From Elusimicrobiota bacterium (GTDB lineage: Bacteria; Elusimicrobiota; Elusimicrobia; Elusimicrobiales; UBA9959), in assembly GCA_030651035.1 (NCBI GenBank), contig JAUSCK010000261.1:1-48982 (forward strand): DNA of 48,982 nt, in the 5' to 3' direction. Under the pieces are notes generated by a model. It did not search any database and was not told where the DNA came from. It saw only the letters and a list, made by a program, of their open reading frames with translations. Below are positions 47,601-48,982 of the stretch, one piece after another. A program made the position numbers and the translations under genes. Each line of letters opens with the position of its first letter. Positions within the stretch are counted from its first letter, which is position 1.

Positions 47601-48851
47601 TCAGCTCTCGAAGCCGGGGTACATCGGGAACTTTGAACAAAGGGCCTTTACCTTTTCCGCTATGCCCTTGAGCGCCTTATCGTCGGCTTTATGTGCGATG
47701 GCTTCGTCCATGAAGGTGGCGATGGCCGCCATGTCCCGGTCTTTCATGCCGCGGGTGGTGATGGCTGGCGTGCCTATGCGGATGCCGCTGGTGACCATGG
47801 GCGACTGGGGGTCGAAGGGGATGGTGTTCTTGTTCACCGTTATCCCGGCCTTGTCCAGGGCGATCTCGGCGTCCTTGCCGGTCACGTTCTTGGCGCGCAG
47901 GTCCAGGCTCATCAGGTGGCAGTCGGTGCCGCCGGAGACTATGCGGTAGCCGCGGGTCTGCATCTCGCGGGCCAGCTTCCGGGCGTTCTTCAGCACCTGT
48001 TTCTGGTATTCCTTGAACGAGGGCGACAGCGCCTCTCTGAAGCAGACCGCCTTGGCGGCGATGGCGTGCATCAGCGGCCCGCCCTGGTTGCCGGGGAAGT
48101 TGGTGCGGTCCACGGTCCTGGCGTACGGGGCTTTGCAGAGTATCAGGCCGCCGCGCGGGCCGCGCAGGGTCTTGTGGGTGGTGGTGGTGACGATATCGGC
48201 GTATTCCACCGGCGACGGGTAGATGCCCGCGGCTATGAGCCCGGCGTAATGGGCGACATCGGTGACAAGGAAGCATTTCCAGGCGTCGGCGGCGCGCTTG
48301 ATGCGGGCCCAGTCCCACTTGCGGGAGTAATTGGAGGCGCCGGCCATGATCAGCTTGGGGCGCTCCTTCTCTATGAGTTTTTCCATTTCCTCATAGTCAA
48401 GGAGTTCGGTTTCCTTGTTCACGTTCATCGTGATTATCTTGAAATACTTGCCGGAGAAGTTAAGCGGGTGGCCGTGGCTGAGGTGGCCGCCGTGGGAGAG
48501 GTTTAGGCCCATTACTTTGTCGCCGGGGTTGATGAGGGAGAGGTAGGCGGCTATGTTGGCCTGGGTGCCGGAATGGGGCTGCACGTTGGCGTGGTCGGCG
48601 CCGAAGAGTTTTTTGGCGCGGTCGATGGCGAGTTTTTCGGCTATGTCCACGTGTTCGCAGCCGCCGTAGTAGCGCTTGCCGGGGTAGCCTTCGGCGTACT
48701 TGTTGGTGAGGACGGAGCCGAGGGCTTCGAGGACGGCTTTGGAGGTGTAGTTCTCGGAGGCGATGAGCTCCAGGTTGTTCTGCTGGCGCAGCACTTCGCC
48801 GTGAATGGCTTTGTAAAGCTGGGGGTCGTTCCTGCGTATTTCGTCGTACAT
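47601..48851 (-). CDS. glyA: Serine hydroxymethyltransferase
   Basis: 416 aa, SHMT. ENYTSKAVLEALGSVLTNKYAEG-type substrate loop near residues 34-56 (shown in part), GGHLSHG (THF/substrate region), DVAHYAGL, and the PLP lysine in TTTTHKTLRGPRGG (about residue 229). It converts serine and tetrahydrofolate to glycine and methylene-THF. AAGGAG lies eight bases before the ATG. It opens a minus-strand transcript with the two-helix membrane protein. Its upstream region reaches the end of the window. Confidence 0.97.
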   Translation of the reverse strand: MYDEIRRNDPQLYKAIHGEVLRQQNNLELIASENYTSKAVLEALGSVLTNKYAEGYPGKRYYGGCEHVDIAEKLAIDRAKKLFGADHANVQPHSGTQANIAAYLSLINPGDKVMGLNLSHGGHLSHGHPLNFSGKYFKIITMNVNKETELLDYEEMEKLIEKERPKLIMAGASNYSRKWDWARIKRAADAWKCFLVTDVAHYAGLIAAGIYPSPVEYADIVTTTTHKTLRGPRGGLILCKAPYARTVDRTNFPGNQGGPLMHAIAAKAVCFREALSPSFKEYQKQVLKNARKLAREMQTRGYRIVSGGTDCHLMSLDLRAKNVTGKDAEIALDKAGITVNKNTIPFDPQSPMVTSGIRIGTPAITTRGMKDRDMAAIATFMDEAIAHKADDKALKGIAEKVKALCSKFPMYPGFES

Positions 48852-48982
48852 TGGGGGGCTCCTTTGTTGTCGCTTAAGTCACTGAAAACTAAAGACCGCA
48901 GGATGCTGAGTCGGGGCGGCGAGGGTATGGGCCCGGCGGGCGCGCTATCGGCCACACCGTGGCCGCGCTCACCGCTCAGGCT
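48852..48982 (-). promoter_or_regulatory. Upstream region of glyA
   Basis: A GC-rich leader with a 6-bp hairpin (GGCCAC/GTGGCC, 48950-48964), flanked by GCGC segments that extend it across a bulge. No clear -10/-35 is visible within the window, and no riboswitch can be named. Confidence 0.3.

Noticed and set aside
48852-48982. CCGCCGGGCCC and a GC hairpin upstream of glyA suggested a ZTP (pfl) riboswitch
   Set aside because: The pseudoknot and the conserved 5' half cannot be traced; only a loose resemblance remains.

Overview
This 49 kb window is GC-rich, densely coded bacterial chromosome. The gene assortment suggests a diderm bacterium: a heptose-nucleotide enzyme (rfaE2), Sec and lipoprotein signal peptides, a type IV pilin-like protein, a GlpT transporter, c-di-GMP proteins and a sphingolipid-type synthase. 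The mix of orphan pilin, C11 protease, many secreted proteins of unknown function and dispersed palindromic repeats recalls Elusimicrobiota or a neighbouring lineage. That placement is inference; there is no rRNA gene in the window to test it. I saw no tRNA, rRNA, CRISPR array, prophage or intact insertion sequence.

Layout. 1-2.5 kb: an SPFH/prohibitin membrane protein, then three small genes (DUF2089, a SHOCT-like protein, a LiaI/LiaF-like membrane protein) behind a near-consensus promoter. 2.5-4.7 kb: three palindromic parS-type sites, a terminator, a triple-hairpin repeat and parA-parB, so this is a chromosome partition locus. 4.7-7.9 kb: a secreted protein coupled to asd, a lipoprotein and a membrane-anchored unknown. 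8.0-19.6 kb: an eight-gene, tightly overlapping operon that is the most unusual part. It encodes a coiled-coil protein, an unknown, a classical-type AAA ATPase with a divergent Walker B, an Hsp90-like GHKL ATPase, a large protein with a decayed GHKL-like region, a small amphipathic helical protein, and two transmembrane pseudokinases, one with a beta-propeller tail and one with a beta-sandwich-like tail.

19.7-24.3 kb: an orphan prepilin-like gene and a secreted clostripain-family protease cassette, each behind a copy of the same promoter. 24.3-34 kb: a PLP aminotransferase; a minus-strand GDPD-symporter pair; a secreted protein with an HEVVH zincin motif; a coiled-coil protein with three exact 387-bp-period repeats; tatD; and a secreted hydrolase pair. 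34-38.5 kb: glpT, a PilZ gene with a probable leaderless transcript, a foldback element, a nucleotidyltransferase-like gene, and an HD-GYP gene coupled to a receiver that lacks its phosphoacceptor aspartate. 38.6-48.9 kb (all minus): a GNAT-like acyltransferase and an alpha-oxoamine synthase (possible ceramide pathway), rfaE2, accC, a zinc-ribbon/TPR-like membrane protein, an AccB-like protein without the MKM motif, cytidine deaminase, mtnP, a two-TM unknown and glyA.

Threads that join the regions: five copies of one palindromic repeat family lie in intergenic gaps; c-di-GMP signalling (PilZ, HD-GYP) sits in the same window as a pilin; periplasmic GDPD and GlpT could together scavenge glycerophosphodiesters. 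All calls come from reading translations and DNA by eye; no database search was possible.
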